In this document: positions 63,605-64,000 of the stretch, piece by piece
How the letters are laid out: each line of letters begins with the position of its first letter
Numbering within the stretch: the first letter of the stretch is position 1
Source: Polytrichum commune
Taxonomy: Eukaryota > Streptophyta > Polytrichopsida > Polytrichales > Polytrichaceae
NCBI GenBank assembly: GCA_950295325.1
Contig: OX485803.1
Location: 35,539,554-35,603,553 of the forward strand
Length of the DNA stretch: 64,000 nt
Reading direction: 5' to 3'
Notes under the pieces: model-generated
Database searches by the model: none
Told to the model about the DNA's origin: nothing
Seen by the model: the letters and a program-made list of their open reading frames with translations, nothing else
Program-made: the position numbers and the translations under genes

Positions 63605-64000
63605 GTAGTTTGGTTATACCAAAGATACGAACACAAAACCACAAAAAGAACTCAATAAAAACACCACATCATACCATTCCATCCAACATTTTAGACACAC
63701 TAATTACAACATTTAATATAACACACTCATACTTTTCCTCACCAATAACATGCTCCACAAAAATCACACAATTCTACTCAACCTTCACTAGAGACAAGAT
63801 TTTTGGCTCACTTGGAACAGCCTTTCAACATAAATGGAAAGGTATTGGATATGCCCACCCAAACGACGCTGAAACATCACAACAAGCAATACATTGGGCT
63901 CGGCTAGCAGCAAAACAAGACCCAGAAACTATCACCATTCTGGCAATACCAGACACCAACTGGTACCAAAATTTATCACCATTCAATGGGCCCTTTCCAG
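63605..64000 (+). pseudogene. Downstream module resembling a PCIF1-type methyltransferase domain (partial)
   Basis: In the frame shifted relative to the reverse transcriptase, open from 63601 to the window end, the sequence contains SYFSSPITC, then FGSLGTAF, WKGIGYAHPND, AIHWARLAAK and ILAIPDTNWY. Order and spacing resemble the C-terminal domain of PCIF1/CAPAM (FASPLNC...FGSRGP...GSFEANPPF...FIPEW), the cap-adjacent adenosine N6-methyltransferase. The NPPF catalytic motif is replaced by HPND here, so a methyltransferase activity is not supported. The rest of the domain is beyond the window. The similarity was judged by eye. Confidence 0.45.

Larger units (their letters stand above)
54535..64000 (+). 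mobile_element. Degenerate APE-type non-LTR (LINE) retrotransposon, truncated by the window end
   Basis: A more than 9-kb plus-strand element. In order: a GC-richer probable 5' UTR; an ORF1-like protein (55017-57606); a 1-kb A/C-rich junction with tandem repeats and 2A-like motifs (57684-58806); an apurinic-type endonuclease (within 58618-60569); a reverse transcriptase (about 60596-63604); and a downstream module (63605 onward) cut by the window edge. The left boundary is approximate, set where composition changes; no target duplication can be seen. Several nonsense codons and at least three frame changes show that this copy is not active. The 2A-like motif before the endonuclease places it nearer to the CR1/L2/RTE-like elements that use such motifs than to ordinary plant L1 elements (inference). 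Confidence 0.85.

Overview
The window looks like nuclear DNA of a streptophyte (a green plant or its algal relatives). The four spliced genes read with plant-type GT-AG introns, and the two longest match Arabidopsis-type proteins along most of their length: an SAD2/importin-7/8 transport receptor and a DExH3/DExH5-like RNA helicase. A RAB21-type GTPase argues against a flowering plant, because RAB21 is known from bryophytes and green algae but is missing from Arabidopsis. A non-LTR retrotransposon with 2A-like motifs is also unlike ordinary angiosperm L1 elements. A charophyte alga or early-diverging land plant is my best guess (inference). Gene density is low: five host genes in about 54 kb, separated by MITEs, microsatellites and old repeats.

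Layout: 1-3.9 kb, MITE and repeat remnants, then a probable promoter/5' region; 3.9-4.9 kb (+), an intronless FkbM-like membrane methyltransferase; 5-8.7 kb, repeats; 8.76-13.8 kb (-), a 5-exon DExH helicase; 14.37-14.88 kb, a Tourist/Harbinger-type MITE with a TAA target duplication; 18.58-21.6 kb (+), an 8-exon ARL1 GTPase; 21.6-30 kb, repeats and a possible transposon-gene fragment; 30.0-39.2 kb (-), a 22-exon importin gene; 39.2-47.3 kb, duplicated promoter-like segments, MITEs and tandem repeats; 47.4-49.8 kb (-), RAB21; 50-54.5 kb, AT-rich repeats; 54.5 kb to the window end (+), a large degenerate non-LTR retrotransposon running off the edge.

How they work together: the host genes are housekeeping functions and form no operon-like unit. 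ARL1 and RAB21 both act in membrane traffic (trans-Golgi and endosomes). The importin moves cargo into the nucleus and the helicase acts on RNA.

The most unusual locus is the retrotransposon: ORF1 at 55.0-57.6 kb; a 1-kb A/C-rich junction with a 39-bp in-frame tandem repeat and up to three 2A-like sites (one a canonical DIETNPGP directly before the endonuclease polyprotein); an APE-type endonuclease broken by an 11-bp tandem duplication; a reverse transcriptase with four TAA codons; and a C-terminal module that looks like a PCIF1-type adenine methyltransferase domain, cut by the window end.
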